Shown piece by piece: positions 52,798 to 61,836 of a stretch of DNA of 64,000 bases. Below the pieces are notes generated by a model, which had not been told where the DNA came from, made no database searches, and saw only the letters and a list, made by a program, of their open reading frames with translations. Made by a program: the position numbers and the translations under genes. The stretch is from contig NZ_CP059733.1 of the NCBI RefSeq assembly GCF_000948985.2, positions 4,464,001 through 4,528,000 on the forward strand, in the 5' to 3' direction. Position 1 is the stretch's first letter, and each line of letters begins with the position of its first letter. This DNA is from Thalassomonas viridans (lineage in GTDB: Bacteria > Pseudomonadota > Gammaproteobacteria > Enterobacterales > Alteromonadaceae).

Positions 52798-53745
52798 TTA
52801 CAAACTGTTCAGCAACATCAGCTCTTTCGGATGCGGCTGCATATAATAAGAGCGGGTAATGTATTGCTGCGGGTGATGCATAAAGTGATGCCTTAACAGG
52901 GTAATGGGCACTATCAACGGCAACAGCCCCTGGCGGTAGGACTCCACCGCCTGCTCCAGCTCCTGTTTGTCGGAGCGGCTCAAATAATTCTTTAAATACC
53001 CCTGGATATGTTTGAGGGTATTGACGTGATTCTTCTTGGTAGCCTTGATTTGTAATATTGCCATCATTTGCGCCAGGTATTGCCGGCATACCTCGCCAAC
53101 AGGCAGTTGATGATGCTGTGCCAGCCATTTGCCCAGCTCCCTGGCCTTTTTCTGGTTATGGCTCATATAAATATATTTATGACGGGCATGAAAATCCGTT
53201 AACTCGGACCAGGTAACCTCCCCGGCCATCAATGTTTGCCAGCGATGGTAAATAAACACCCTTTGGATAAAATTTTCCCGGATCACCATATCCCCGAGAC
53301 GGCCTTCTTCTTCCACCGGCAGGTGGGGAAAATTTTCCATCAGGCGCCGGGTATAAAGCCCGCGGCCGTTACGGGTCGGCATCTTGTCGTTATAGACCCT
53401 GACCCTTTCCATGCCGCAACTGGGAGAATCTTTTTTCACGATATAACCCGAAAGTTGCCGGTGCCAGTCATATTGCTCCTGAGCACACTGCTCCAGGCGC
53501 TCGGTCACATCCAGGTTTTCATCCTTACTGCCGACACATTTAATTTGCTCATCCCTGATCACCAGGCGAATGGCCTGCCTGGGAATGCCCAAACCAATAC
53601 TGACCTCCGGGCAAAAAGGCACAAAGTGAAAAAAGGGACCCAGGACATTGGCGATATAAGCATTAAATTTATGTCCGGAGTCAAACCTGACCTCCTCACC
53701 GAGCAAGCAACTGCTGATACCGATACTGATCTTATCCTTTGCCAT
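52798..53745 (-). CDS. DUF523/DUF1722 protein (YbgA-like)
   Basis: From ATG 53745 the product is 315 residues. The first 150 are DUF523 (ISIGISSCLLGEEVRFDSGHK, FVPFCPEVSIGLGIPRQAIRLV, DSPSCGMERVRVY) with conserved cysteines that may hold a metal or Fe-S site. The C-terminal half is DUF1722 (KYIYMSHNQKKARELGKWLAQH, TLKHIQGYLKNYLSRSDKQELEQAVESYRQGLLPLIVPITLLRHHFMHHPQQYITRSYYMQPHP). The start is uncertain; 53754 or 53829 would also be in frame. sRNA copy 3 lies upstream on the same strand. In other bacteria these proteins are often linked to photolyase or stress genes, which are not seen here. Confidence 0.9.
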   Translation of the reverse strand: MAKDKISIGISSCLLGEEVRFDSGHKFNAYIANVLGPFFHFVPFCPEVSIGLGIPRQAIRLVIRDEQIKCVGSKDENLDVTERLEQCAQEQYDWHRQLSGYIVKKDSPSCGMERVRVYNDKMPTRNGRGLYTRRLMENFPHLPVEEEGRLGDMVIRENFIQRVFIYHRWQTLMAGEVTWSELTDFHARHKYIYMSHNQKKARELGKWLAQHHQLPVGEVCRQYLAQMMAILQIKATKKNHVNTLKHIQGYLKNYLSRSDKQELEQAVESYRQGLLPLIVPITLLRHHFMHHPQQYITRSYYMQPHPKELMLLNSL

Positions 53746-53859
53746 TGAAGTCATATCCGTTTTACCGTTTCCTTGCCATATCAGCCAATATTGCCCCTTA
53801 TTTCCCACAACTACAAGGTTGAAAAACAACTAAAAAAAGACAAAACCTGAATTTCAGGC

Positions 53860-53933
53860 AAAAAAAAGCGCGTTTAAAAACGCGCTATGTCATACATAAA
53901 ACATGAAACACTAAGGGAAATAAAAGTCTCTCG
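53860..53933 (-). ncRNA. Putative small RNA, copy 3
   Basis: It shares the same 33-nt core (identical to the other copies) and has a shorter spacer and a terminator hairpin GCGCGTT-TTTA-AACGCGC followed by TTTTTTTT at 53867-53860. About 74 nt. It lies 115 bp upstream of the DUF523 gene and divergent from the toxin-like gene at 54077. Confidence 0.6.
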
Positions 53934-53934
53934 G

Positions 53935-53967
53935 TTAATAAGAGTGGCAGGGAGGCAATTAGTTCAA
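53935..53967 (-). promoter_or_regulatory. Conserved promoter-like element of sRNA copy 3
   Basis: TTGAAC (53962-53967) and TATTAA (53935-53940) on the minus strand, with the same 21-bp spacing as ahead of copies 1 and 2. The flanking CTTGAACTAAT is close to TTGAACTAAT at copy 1. Confidence 0.45.
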
Positions 53968-54076
53968 GATTATTTAAAAAAAACTAAACGCGTAAAAATG
54001 TTCCTAAGTTACTGGTAAAGATTCGCAAGACAAGAAATACTCTAGTTGGTTATGATCAGTTAAGGGGGAAACAATT

Positions 54077-55441
54077 ATGCCCGCAGATGTCATGACACTC
54101 CAGGAATTCAAGGACGCAAGCAGCCATTGGAGCCAAAGGCGTAAAAGCCACAAAAACCTCATCAAAATAGACAGTGCCCTGACTTCCTATCACGCCATAG
54201 GCAAAGACAGGTTAGAACAGCGCATTGCCTCTTTGGGACAGCTACGCGATATATCCAAGGAATATGCCGACGATAAAAGACTTTTTGTCTGGCAGGATAC
54301 CCGCAGGAAAAGAAAAATTGCCGCTGCCGATGCAGTCTACAACCAGGCGGTGGTAAAGATCAAATATCTCCAGGAAGTGTTGGTTGCCGAACGGCGCCTG
54401 CCGGCCCTGTTCGGTGTCGGCAACCAGACACCGATGCAAAAAGCCCATACTGCCATAGGCAAATGGGCGGCAGCCATCAAGCAAATTCGCGGCTTGCAGG
54501 AATATATCGGCAAACCAAGCAACGGCCGCCAGCTTGACGCCAAATACTGGACCGAAGCCATAGATCCCCTGCATCGCCACTGGAAAAACCCGAAAAATGC
54601 CCCGGTATTTAATGCCTGGACCAAAGCCAGGTATGAGGACAACACCACCGCACTGTCATTTTACCGCTGGCTGGAAACCCAGTCCGATGCGGACGTAGAA
54701 ACACTGGCCGGCGGCAAAGTGTTAAGCACGGCCTACCAGGACGCGGTTGGCCGGGAGCAGTACCGGGTGTTCTTCCGCAACGGCCTGATAAAATATTTGC
54801 AGTCACCGACAGAAATGGTGCCCTGGGGCTCGCAAGACAACAAAACCAACTTTTGCGGCAATGGCTGGGCCATTTTTGTTATGTCCCCCGACGACAAGTT
54901 ATATACCGGCACCCATAACAGCAAGACCGGCTGGTTTCATGCCGCCTTTTTGGGAGGAAAACCGGTTAAGGCCGCCGGGGAAATCTATGTCAAAAATGGC
55001 GTTCCTTTAGTGATCACGGATAAAAGCGGCCACTACAAACCCCAGTTTGCCAACTTGTGCGAAGCCGCCCGGGTCATGAACCGTAACGGCGTAGATATCT
55101 CCCAGTTGCAGATCTGGAGCCGCTGGACAGATCCCGTGACCGGCAAAATCTTTACCGGCGACGACGGCATGCGCGCCAACGGCATCTGGTATATGGCCAT
55201 AGATGCCGAACGTTATGTCAACACCGGCAACAGGGGATATGCCATGATCCATGATTTTGCTATAAAATCAGGGGCCTGGGGCATGATCAAAACCGCCAAA
55301 GCAGACAGACTCAACCTGCCGGAGGCACAGCAAAAACAATACGACTTTAACTCGATTAAAGACGTGGCGGACAGGGGCAAAGACTATTACCGGGGCTGCT
55401 CAATCGACCGGTATTGTACCGCCGACCATGTCGCCGTATAG
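54077..55441 (+). CDS. Possible toxin or effector (helical N-terminus, SGHYKP-type C-terminal domain)
   Basis: A 454-residue protein with no signal peptide. Residues 1-150 look helical and charged (LGQLRDISKEYADDKRLFVW). The rest has WAIFVMSPDDKLYTGTH, His288, FLGGKPVKAAGE (291-302) and SGHYKP (317-322), then a long C-terminal part. FLGGxPVxAAGE...SGHYKP is a combination I recall from polymorphic toxins and type IV effectors, where it may form a small enzymatic fold, but I cannot name the family or the reaction. The Shine-Dalgarno is strong (AAGGGGG). Placement 3.3 kb upstream of the eCIS operon allows but does not show a cargo role. Confidence 0.5.
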   Translation: MPADVMTLQEFKDASSHWSQRRKSHKNLIKIDSALTSYHAIGKDRLEQRIASLGQLRDISKEYADDKRLFVWQDTRRKRKIAAADAVYNQAVVKIKYLQEVLVAERRLPALFGVGNQTPMQKAHTAIGKWAAAIKQIRGLQEYIGKPSNGRQLDAKYWTEAIDPLHRHWKNPKNAPVFNAWTKARYEDNTTALSFYRWLETQSDADVETLAGGKVLSTAYQDAVGREQYRVFFRNGLIKYLQSPTEMVPWGSQDNKTNFCGNGWAIFVMSPDDKLYTGTHNSKTGWFHAAFLGGKPVKAAGEIYVKNGVPLVITDKSGHYKPQFANLCEAARVMNRNGVDISQLQIWSRWTDPVTGKIFTGDDGMRANGIWYMAIDAERYVNTGNRGYAMIHDFAIKSGAWGMIKTAKADRLNLPEAQQKQYDFNSIKDVADRGKDYYRGCSIDRYCTADHVAV

Positions 55442-55768
55442 CCGCTCTTAGCAGGCTTTAACCACATAAGCTGCCCGCAGGTGCTATGCCGGGGCAGCGC
55501 GGTTCATTTATGCCTGCCCTGCCGGCAATTGCATAAAAGCCGGGCCTGTTTATCGTTACGGACCCAGATATTGCCCTTCCCGTAACAAGGGTAAAGCCTT
55601 TATCTCACAGGCTGAAACTGTGATTTGTGAAGCCCGGACATAACTAATCCCTTAAACGGCAAAGCTCCCCACTTAAAATATATTTGCTTACAAACGCTTA
55701 GTCGCTATGATTAGGCCCATGGCTAAAATGCGCCCTGCTCAGGTTGACGGCAGGCAAAAGGAATAGCG
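55442..55768. other. Intergenic region between the toxin-like and DUF2628 genes
   Basis: 327 bp with no gene. An imperfect hairpin (GCTGCCCG, CGGGGCAGC) at about 55469-55498 follows the toxin-like gene but has no T-run. The promoter of the DUF2628 gene is probably near 55670-55740, where the DNA is AT-rich. Confidence 0.4.
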
Positions 55769-56545
55769 ATGAGTGAACAAACCTCCGACAACAAAGCAAC
55801 ATACCAGGTACCGGCAACATGGCAGGAGAAATTTGCCCTGCTAGAGCAAATCGGCGCGGACAGGCAATTCCTTTTTAAAGCCATGGCAACAGCCGAGTTT
55901 AAGGGCTTGTCCTTTAAACAAAGGCAAAAAATCACCTTCAACCTGCCCGGCTTTTTTTTCGGTCCTTTTTATTATTTTGCCAAAAAAATGTGGCACAAGG
56001 GCGCCTTGCTGCTGGTGCTGACCTGGCTGTGGTGCAGCCTGCTGTTTTTAGCCGAGGTCGCCCTGAACATCACCCTGGTCAGTGCCGCTTACTGGATCCT
56101 GCCGGCGGTGATTTGCGCACAGCTCGCCAGTTATGATTATTTCCGCCTTATCACCCGGGGGGAAAAAACCTGGCCCGGCCTGCCGGCAATATTAACGGCT
56201 CCCGCCGGTGTCACCGCCTCCCCTGTGCTCGCGTTTTTATGGCTGTTTACCCTGACCTTTAACCTGATGCCGGCGCAAACGCCGCAATGTTACAGCAAGG
56301 ATGTCACGGATATAGTGCTGCAGCTGTCAGAAGAGGAGATCACCAAACGCCTTTCGGTTGCAAGCTCGCCGGCGATCGAGCTGACCTTAACCGCCATCAA
56401 CACCACAGATAGCAATGAGCAGGCTTATCAATGCGCCGCCCAACTTCAAATGACAGGATCTGATGTCAGCCGCTCCATTCCCGTCAGCTATTCGGTGGAA
56501 TTCATTGACGACGGCCAAGCCTTTAATGTCAGTGTCTTTTTATAA
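55769..56545 (+). CDS. DUF2628 membrane protein
   Basis: A 258-residue inner-membrane protein. A cytoplasmic N-terminus (WQEKFALLEQIGADRQFLFKAM) leads to the DUF2628 core FNLPGFFFGPFYYFAKKMWHKGALLLVLTWLW and a second and third hydrophobic segment (LLFLAEVALNITLVSAAYWIL; AILTAPAGVTASPVLAFLWLFTL). The C-terminal 85 residues look periplasmic (CYSKDVTDIVLQLSEEEITKRL). Function of the family is unknown. AGGAATAGCG precedes the start. Confidence 0.8.
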   Translation: MSEQTSDNKATYQVPATWQEKFALLEQIGADRQFLFKAMATAEFKGLSFKQRQKITFNLPGFFFGPFYYFAKKMWHKGALLLVLTWLWCSLLFLAEVALNITLVSAAYWILPAVICAQLASYDYFRLITRGEKTWPGLPAILTAPAGVTASPVLAFLWLFTLTFNLMPAQTPQCYSKDVTDIVLQLSEEEITKRLSVASSPAIELTLTAINTTDSNEQAYQCAAQLQMTGSDVSRSIPVSYSVEFIDDGQAFNVSVFL

Positions 56546-56844
56546 TTTAAAGTTATTCTTCACTTAATAACCCGGTTAAAGTCGGCCGGGGAAGTTTTTC
56601 TCCCCGGCAACTTTGCTCCCGACAGATTTCCCCGAAGTGGCCCTTTCATCACCGGTCATTTAATCGCTTGATTTCGCTTATTTATCTTTGGAAAACATCA
56701 AATAACTGAAAATATTTCAGCCGGATTTTCCCGAAAAGCAAACGCTAACCCCGGGTTATTTACTATAGTTAAAATTAAAGTAAGGGACTGAAATCGAAGT
56801 TAATTCAAATACAGGTATCGCCTTTTGCCCCGATATTTTTTCCT

Positions 56845-57018
56845 AGGGTCTGTTTATCTTTAGAGGGGATGGAGATTTTTGAGCGGTTTTTGCTGTAACT
56901 AGGTAAGAAGCCAAGGCAGAAAAATGGATGTGTAGTTGTTCTACATGACATTTTTCTAACGCCGATAGGGGTAAAAACAGCCAAAAAGATCATTCACGGC
57001 CAAAGATAAACAGGCCCT
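56845..57018. mobile_element. MITE-like element with terminal inverted repeats
   Basis: AGGGTCTGTTTATCTTTAG (56845-56863) at the left end is mirrored by CCAAAGATAAACAGGCCCT (57000-57018) at the right. The 174-bp element has no coding frame of note; the middle (GAGCGGTTTTTGCTGTAACT, GTGTAGTTGTTCTACATGAC) includes a hairpin. A diverged relative lies at 50841-50995, and a lone TTTATCTTTGG end at 56680-56691. The element ends 70 bp before the RND gene start. Such short non-autonomous repeats are common in genomes of marine Alteromonadales. Confidence 0.7.
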
Positions 57019-57088
57019 GATAAATACAGCTGATAACAAGCACCAAGCCGACTAACGTTCAAGACTTAATCACAACCAGGAGAAAGAT

Positions 57089-59653
57089 ATGGGGTTTTCG
57101 CTCTCTGCCTATTACGAACGCTTTATCATAGACCGGCCAAAAACAACCTTGTTGGTGATAACCCTGGTGGTGCTTGCCTTTAGCTATTATGCGCCGGGCA
57201 TACGCCTGGATGCCTCTGCCGACACCCTGATCCTGGAAAATGACCAGTCGCTGAAATATTACCGCGGCATCAAAGCCAGATACGGCTCTGACGACTACCT
57301 GTTTGTCACCTATTCCCCGAAAAAAGACCTGTTTTCAGCCGCCGCACTCGGCGATCTCAAACAGCTCAGGGATAAACTCGCCGCCATCCGGGGAGTATCA
57401 TCCGTCGTCAGCATCTGGGACGTACCTTTAATCAACAGTCCGCGCATCACCCTGGATGAACTGCAAGACGGCATACGCACCTTATCCACCCCGGGACTGG
57501 ATACCGAATTAGCCCGCAAGGAATTTACCACCAGCCCCTTGTATAAAAACATGCTGATCAGCGAAGACGGCCAAACCACGGCACTGCAGGTCAATATTAC
57601 CCGCAACGAGAAATATTACCGCTTGCTGGCCGAGCGCAACGGTTTACGGGAAAAACAGCTCAAACAGGCATTGACCCCGGCAGAAGAAATGCAGCTGGAG
57701 CAGGTATCAAAAGAATTTTATCATTATACCGCCGGCTTACAGCAACAGCTTAAGGCCATGATCGCCGAAGTGCGCCAGGTACTGGACCAGCACAAAAACA
57801 ACGCCGACATCTTTCTCGGCGGCATTCCCATGATCACCGCCGACTCCATAGACTATATCGCCCATGACCTTACCACCTTCAGCGTCGGCGTGCTGGTTTT
57901 TATCATCTTTATTCTCGCCATCGCCTTTGGCAGGCTGCATTGGGTGCTCCTGCCTATGGTGACCTGCTTTTGCGCCGGCAGCATTATGCTGGGACTATTG
58001 TCTCTGCTCGACTGGCCCATTACCGTGGTTTCCGCCAACTTTATTTCCCTGATGCTGATCGTCACCCTGTCGCTAACGGTACATTTGATCGTGCGCTACC
58101 AGGAGCTGCACAGCGAACAGTCGGATGCCGGGCAACGCTACCTGGTGTTGACCACTATGTATAAAAAGCTCGTGCCCTGCTTTTATACCACCACCACCAC
58201 TATGATAGCTTTCGGCTCCTTGCTGATCAGCTTTATCCGCCCCCTGATCGATTTCGGCTGGATGATGATCATGGGTATGGCGGTCTCTTTTATTCTCGCC
58301 TTTACCCTGTTTCCCGCCACCCTGATGCTGTTAAAGCCGGGCAAACCCGGTACGCAGCAGGATCTCACCGCCAAAATCACCAAATACATCGCCGGCAGAA
58401 TAGAACTTCATCCGAAAAAAATCCTCTCTGGTTATACCCTGCTGGTACTGCTCAGCATTGCCGGCATGGGCCTGTTAACGGTGGAGAACCGCTTTATCGA
58501 CTATTTCAAAAAATCGACGGAAATCTACCAGGGCATGGAGCTTATCGACCAGAAACTCGGCGGCACCACGCCGCTGGAAGTGGTACTTGATGCCCCGGCC
58601 GAGTTTTTCCAGCAGGCAGATGAGGAAGAACCCCTGGATGAGGAGTTTCTCGAAGAGTTCGGCATGGACGCGGAAGATTTCGGTTACGACGAAGCCGCTG
58701 AAGCCGGCATTACCGGCAACAGTTACTGGTTTAATGTGCAGCAGCTGGAGCAGGTGCGGCAGATACACGAGTATCTCGACAGCCTGGGGGAAACCGGCAA
58801 AGTCCTTTCCATCGCCAGCACCATGGCCATGCTCAAAACCCTGGATCCCCAGGTGGTCAGCGACAACTTTATGCTCTCGGTGCTCTACAGCAAGCTCTCA
58901 GAGCAAATCAAATCTTCCCTGGTGACTCCCTATTTGTCGGAAGACGGTAACCAGCTGCGCTTTGGCATCCGTATCTTTGAATCGGACCCCAACCTTAAAC
59001 GCGAACAGCTGCTGGCAAAGATCCGCGAACAGTTAACCGGCCACTTCGGCCTGGAAGACGATCAGGTTCACCTCACCGGCATGGTGGTGCTGTACAACAA
59101 TATGCTGCAAAGCCTGTTTAAATCCCAAATCCTTACCATAGGCGTGGTGTTTCTGGCGATACTGCTGATGTTTCTGGTGTTGTTCAGAAACTTTAAACTG
59201 TCCCTGATCGCCCTGATCCCCAATATGGTGGCCGCCGCACTGGTACTGGGACTGATGGGCTTTATCGGGATCCCGCTGGATCTGATGACCATCACCATAG
59301 CCGCCATCTGCATCGGCATCGCGGTGGATAATTCCATCCATTACGTCGACCGTTTCAACAGTGAGTTCGACCGCCACCGGGACTACTGGCTCTCAGTCAG
59401 GCACTGTCACGGCAGTATCGGCAAGGCCATGTATTATACCTCCATCACCATTACCTTAGGTTTTTCCATCCTGGCCTTGTCCAATTTTGTACCTACGGTT
59501 TATTTCGGCCTGCTCACAGGTTTTGCCATGCTCATGGCCCTGTTTGCCAATATGACGCTGCTGCCTTTGTTGATCGTACAATTTAAACCCAGGGGCCAGC
59601 CGCAGGACGAACAAAGGCCCCTTGAGGCGGTAGATGCCCGGCTCACGGATTAA
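57089..59653 (+). CDS. RND-family exporter (MMPL/HAE3-like)
   Basis: An 854-residue inner-membrane transporter with two sets of transmembrane helices. The first has VGVLVFIIFILAIAFG and VTLSLTVHLIVRY motifs; the second has VVFLAILLMFLVLF, VAAALVLGLMGFIGIPLDLMTITIAAICIGIAVDNSIHYVDRF (the conserved aspartate block) and GFSILALSNFVPTVYFG. Two periplasmic loops follow each first helix. The second carries an acidic insertion at about 507-540 (EEEPLDEEFLEEFGMDAEDF). The design matches the hydrophobe/amphiphile exporter-3 group, which moves lipids or hopanoid-like compounds. It is alone in its orientation, with AAGGAGAAAG-type ribosome site. Confidence 0.88.
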   Translation: MGFSLSAYYERFIIDRPKTTLLVITLVVLAFSYYAPGIRLDASADTLILENDQSLKYYRGIKARYGSDDYLFVTYSPKKDLFSAAALGDLKQLRDKLAAIRGVSSVVSIWDVPLINSPRITLDELQDGIRTLSTPGLDTELARKEFTTSPLYKNMLISEDGQTTALQVNITRNEKYYRLLAERNGLREKQLKQALTPAEEMQLEQVSKEFYHYTAGLQQQLKAMIAEVRQVLDQHKNNADIFLGGIPMITADSIDYIAHDLTTFSVGVLVFIIFILAIAFGRLHWVLLPMVTCFCAGSIMLGLLSLLDWPITVVSANFISLMLIVTLSLTVHLIVRYQELHSEQSDAGQRYLVLTTMYKKLVPCFYTTTTTMIAFGSLLISFIRPLIDFGWMMIMGMAVSFILAFTLFPATLMLLKPGKPGTQQDLTAKITKYIAGRIELHPKKILSGYTLLVLLSIAGMGLLTVENRFIDYFKKSTEIYQGMELIDQKLGGTTPLEVVLDAPAEFFQQADEEEPLDEEFLEEFGMDAEDFGYDEAAEAGITGNSYWFNVQQLEQVRQIHEYLDSLGETGKVLSIASTMAMLKTLDPQVVSDNFMLSVLYSKLSEQIKSSLVTPYLSEDGNQLRFGIRIFESDPNLKREQLLAKIREQLTGHFGLEDDQVHLTGMVVLYNNMLQSLFKSQILTIGVVFLAILLMFLVLFRNFKLSLIALIPNMVAAALVLGLMGFIGIPLDLMTITIAAICIGIAVDNSIHYVDRFNSEFDRHRDYWLSVRHCHGSIGKAMYYTSITITLGFSILALSNFVPTVYFGLLTGFAMLMALFANMTLLPLLIVQFKPRGQPQDEQRPLEAVDARLTD

Positions 59654-59686
59654 CAAAGGCCAGCAAAGCTGACATTTTGCCCAAGC

Positions 59687-60988
59687 TTAATGCAGCTTCA
59701 TCCGCGGGCGCACCACCTTCATGATTTTTTCCGCAAACCACAAGGCCAGGGTCTTGGCGCTACCATGTATTGCCCTCTGGTGCATGCGGTACAGGGAAAT
59801 ATATACCAGGCGGGCGATCCGCCCTTCCACAAACATGCTGTTTTTGGTCAAATTGCCCATCAGGCTGCCTATGGTGCTGTAGCGGGACAGGTTTACCAGA
59901 GAGCCGTAATCAACATATTTATAGGCCTGCAAAGGCAAACCTTTCAGTTCCCGCAACAGGTTTTTTTGCACGCACTGCGCCATCTGGTGCGCCGACTGAG
60001 CCCGCGGCGGCACCCAGCTGCCGTCCGGCAGCTTGCAGGCGCAGCAGTCGCCGATCACATAAATATCCTGATCTACGGTACTGGTTAAATCCGCTTTCAC
60101 CAGGATCTGGTTGACGCGGTTCAGTTCAAAGATACCCATTTCCCTGATAAAGTCCGGCGCTTTCACCCCGGCGGCCCAGAGCATAAGATCCGCCGGGATC
60201 AGCTGTTCGTCGCTGGTAATAAAACCCTGCTCGCAGCCTTTGGCGATCCGGGTATTTTCCATCACATTCACCCCGAGAGCGGACAGTTCCCGGCGCACCG
60301 CTGCCGAGATCCTGGCGGGCAAAGCAGGCAGAATACTGTCTCCCGCCTCAATCAGGTGAATATTGAGCTTTTGCCTGGTCATCTTATCCAGGCCGTAGAC
60401 TTTAAGCAGATCCGCCACGTGAAAAAGCTCGGCGGAAAGCTCTACTCCGGTAGCGCCGGCGCCGACTATGGCAATATTTAAGGATTTGTTGCTGTTCGCC
60501 TGATGGATGCGGGTAAAGTTATCCAGCAGGGCATGGTGAAAACGTTTCGCCTGCTGATGGGAGTCGAGGAAGTAGCAAAATTCTTTAATGCCCGGTGTAT
60601 TGAAGTCATTACTGACACTGCCGACGGCGATCACCAGCTTATCAAAGCTGACTTCACGCCAGGGTAATATCTGCTGGCCATTTTCATCCAGCTGAGGCGC
60701 CAGGGTCAGGGACTTGTTTGCCGGGTCCAAAGCGCTGAATGTACCCAGCTGGAACTGGTAGCCGTGTTTGGCGGCATGGGCGGAATAGACCACGCCGTCG
60801 AGATCTGAATCAAGCGAGCCCGTCGCCACCTCGTGCAGAAGAGGCTTCCAGATATGATTGCGGTTTTTATCGATTAACAGTATTTGTGCTTTATTACGTT
60901 TTCCCAGTTTATGTCCTAACTGCGTGGCCAATTCCAGGCCGCCCGCACCGCCACCGACAATGACTATTTTAGGAGTAGTTGATTTCAT
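59687..60988 (-). CDS. Type II NADH dehydrogenase-like FAD oxidoreductase
   Basis: A 433-residue flavoprotein with two nucleotide-binding sites: IVIVGGGAGGLELATQLG near the start (FAD) and IAIVGAGATGVELSAEL around 178 (NADH). Further NDH-2 features are the AQSAHQMAQCVQKNLL block near the C-terminus and TVDQDIYVIGDCCA, where FAD contacts are made. The C-terminus is basic and probably membrane-associated. It would transfer electrons from NADH to quinone without pumping protons. It is convergent with the RND gene and stands alone. Confidence 0.88.
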   Translation of the reverse strand: MKSTTPKIVIVGGGAGGLELATQLGHKLGKRNKAQILLIDKNRNHIWKPLLHEVATGSLDSDLDGVVYSAHAAKHGYQFQLGTFSALDPANKSLTLAPQLDENGQQILPWREVSFDKLVIAVGSVSNDFNTPGIKEFCYFLDSHQQAKRFHHALLDNFTRIHQANSNKSLNIAIVGAGATGVELSAELFHVADLLKVYGLDKMTRQKLNIHLIEAGDSILPALPARISAAVRRELSALGVNVMENTRIAKGCEQGFITSDEQLIPADLMLWAAGVKAPDFIREMGIFELNRVNQILVKADLTSTVDQDIYVIGDCCACKLPDGSWVPPRAQSAHQMAQCVQKNLLRELKGLPLQAYKYVDYGSLVNLSRYSTIGSLMGNLTKNSMFVEGRIARLVYISLYRMHQRAIHGSAKTLALWFAEKIMKVVRPRMKLH

Positions 60989-61301
60989 GATAATGCCCTC
61001 AAAGTGTTATAGGGCTGAAAACTTCGAAATTATCAGGCCAATAACACTTACCTCACAGGGCAGCTCCATTGTGCCGGGTATTTTCAGCTTTGTCACTAAA
61101 TAATCATTATAAATTCAATTGTTTAGTTAGCATTCTTCGCCGATAAAGTCAGAACATCCCCTGCCCGGCAAAACCGATAAGCCACCAGTCGGGCACGCTT
61201 GCTTTTTAACTAAAGTGTTCAATACTTATTGCTAAACATTAAACGATAAAGCTTTGCATTGTCATGCACTTAGCTTAAACACTCGGCAAAGGGAGCCAGC
61301 C
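60989..61301. other. Intergenic region between the NADH dehydrogenase and lysozyme genes
   Basis: 313 bp, AT-rich, containing the divergent promoters for both. An AT-rich stretch at 61096-61125 (ATAATCATTATAAATTCAAT) would suit a promoter. Nothing else is seen. Confidence 0.4.
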
Positions 61302-61835
61302 ATGGCAGATTTTGACACCGCATTTGAACTGACGATGACGGCAGAAGGCGGCTATGTTAATGATCCCGACGATCCCGGCGGGGAAACCTATAAGGGCATT
61401 GCCCGGACCAGAAACCCCAAGTGGCCCGGATGGACAGAGGTAGATTTACTGAAAAACAACAGCAACTTCCCCCGAAACCTTGACCATCATCCCCCGCTGC
61501 AGACTAAGGTCAAAGCCCTTTACGAAGCCCATTACTGGGACAAGATCCGCGGCGATGAAATCACCGACCAGGACATTGCCGAGTCTATCTTTGATTTTGC
61601 CGTCAATGCCGGCCCCAGGACCAGCGCCAAGCTGGCGCAAGTGGCGGTGGGGGCCAAAGCCGACGGCGTTATCGGCCCGAAAACCCTGAAAAAACTCAAT
61701 GACGACGATAAGCGGGCCTTCTTGGCGGTTTTTGCCCTCGCCAAAATCGGCCGCTATGTCAGTATCTGCGAAAAACGCAAAGAAAGCCGGAAATACTTTT
61801 TTGGCTGGGTCAGGCGCACACTGGAGGGGATCTGA
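61302..61835 (+). CDS. GH108 lysozyme (phage-type endolysin)
   Basis: From ATG 61302 (GGGAG 8 nt upstream) the product is 177 residues. The N-terminal block FDTAFELTMTAEGGYVNDPDDPGGETYKGIARTRNP is the glycoside hydrolase 108 signature, with the likely catalytic Glu15 in AEGGYVN. A C-terminal peptidoglycan-binding part (AVGAKADGVIGPKTLKKL) follows. It hydrolyses peptidoglycan. No signal peptide is present, so a holin is needed for access; one lies directly downstream (1 bp gap). Confidence 0.9.
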   Translation: MADFDTAFELTMTAEGGYVNDPDDPGGETYKGIARTRNPKWPGWTEVDLLKNNSNFPRNLDHHPPLQTKVKALYEAHYWDKIRGDEITDQDIAESIFDFAVNAGPRTSAKLAQVAVGAKADGVIGPKTLKKLNDDDKRAFLAVFALAKIGRYVSICEKRKESRKYFFGWVRRTLEGI

Positions 61836-61836
61836 T

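Noticed and set aside
51287..53933. CRISPR array
   Set aside because: The three repeats are 33 nt but lie 260 to 2200 bp apart with terminators in between; spacing is not CRISPR-like and no cas genes are present.
56585..56608. GC-rich hairpin after the DUF2628 gene as terminator
   Set aside because: GCCGGGGA/TCCCCGGC forms a good stem but there is no T-run after it.
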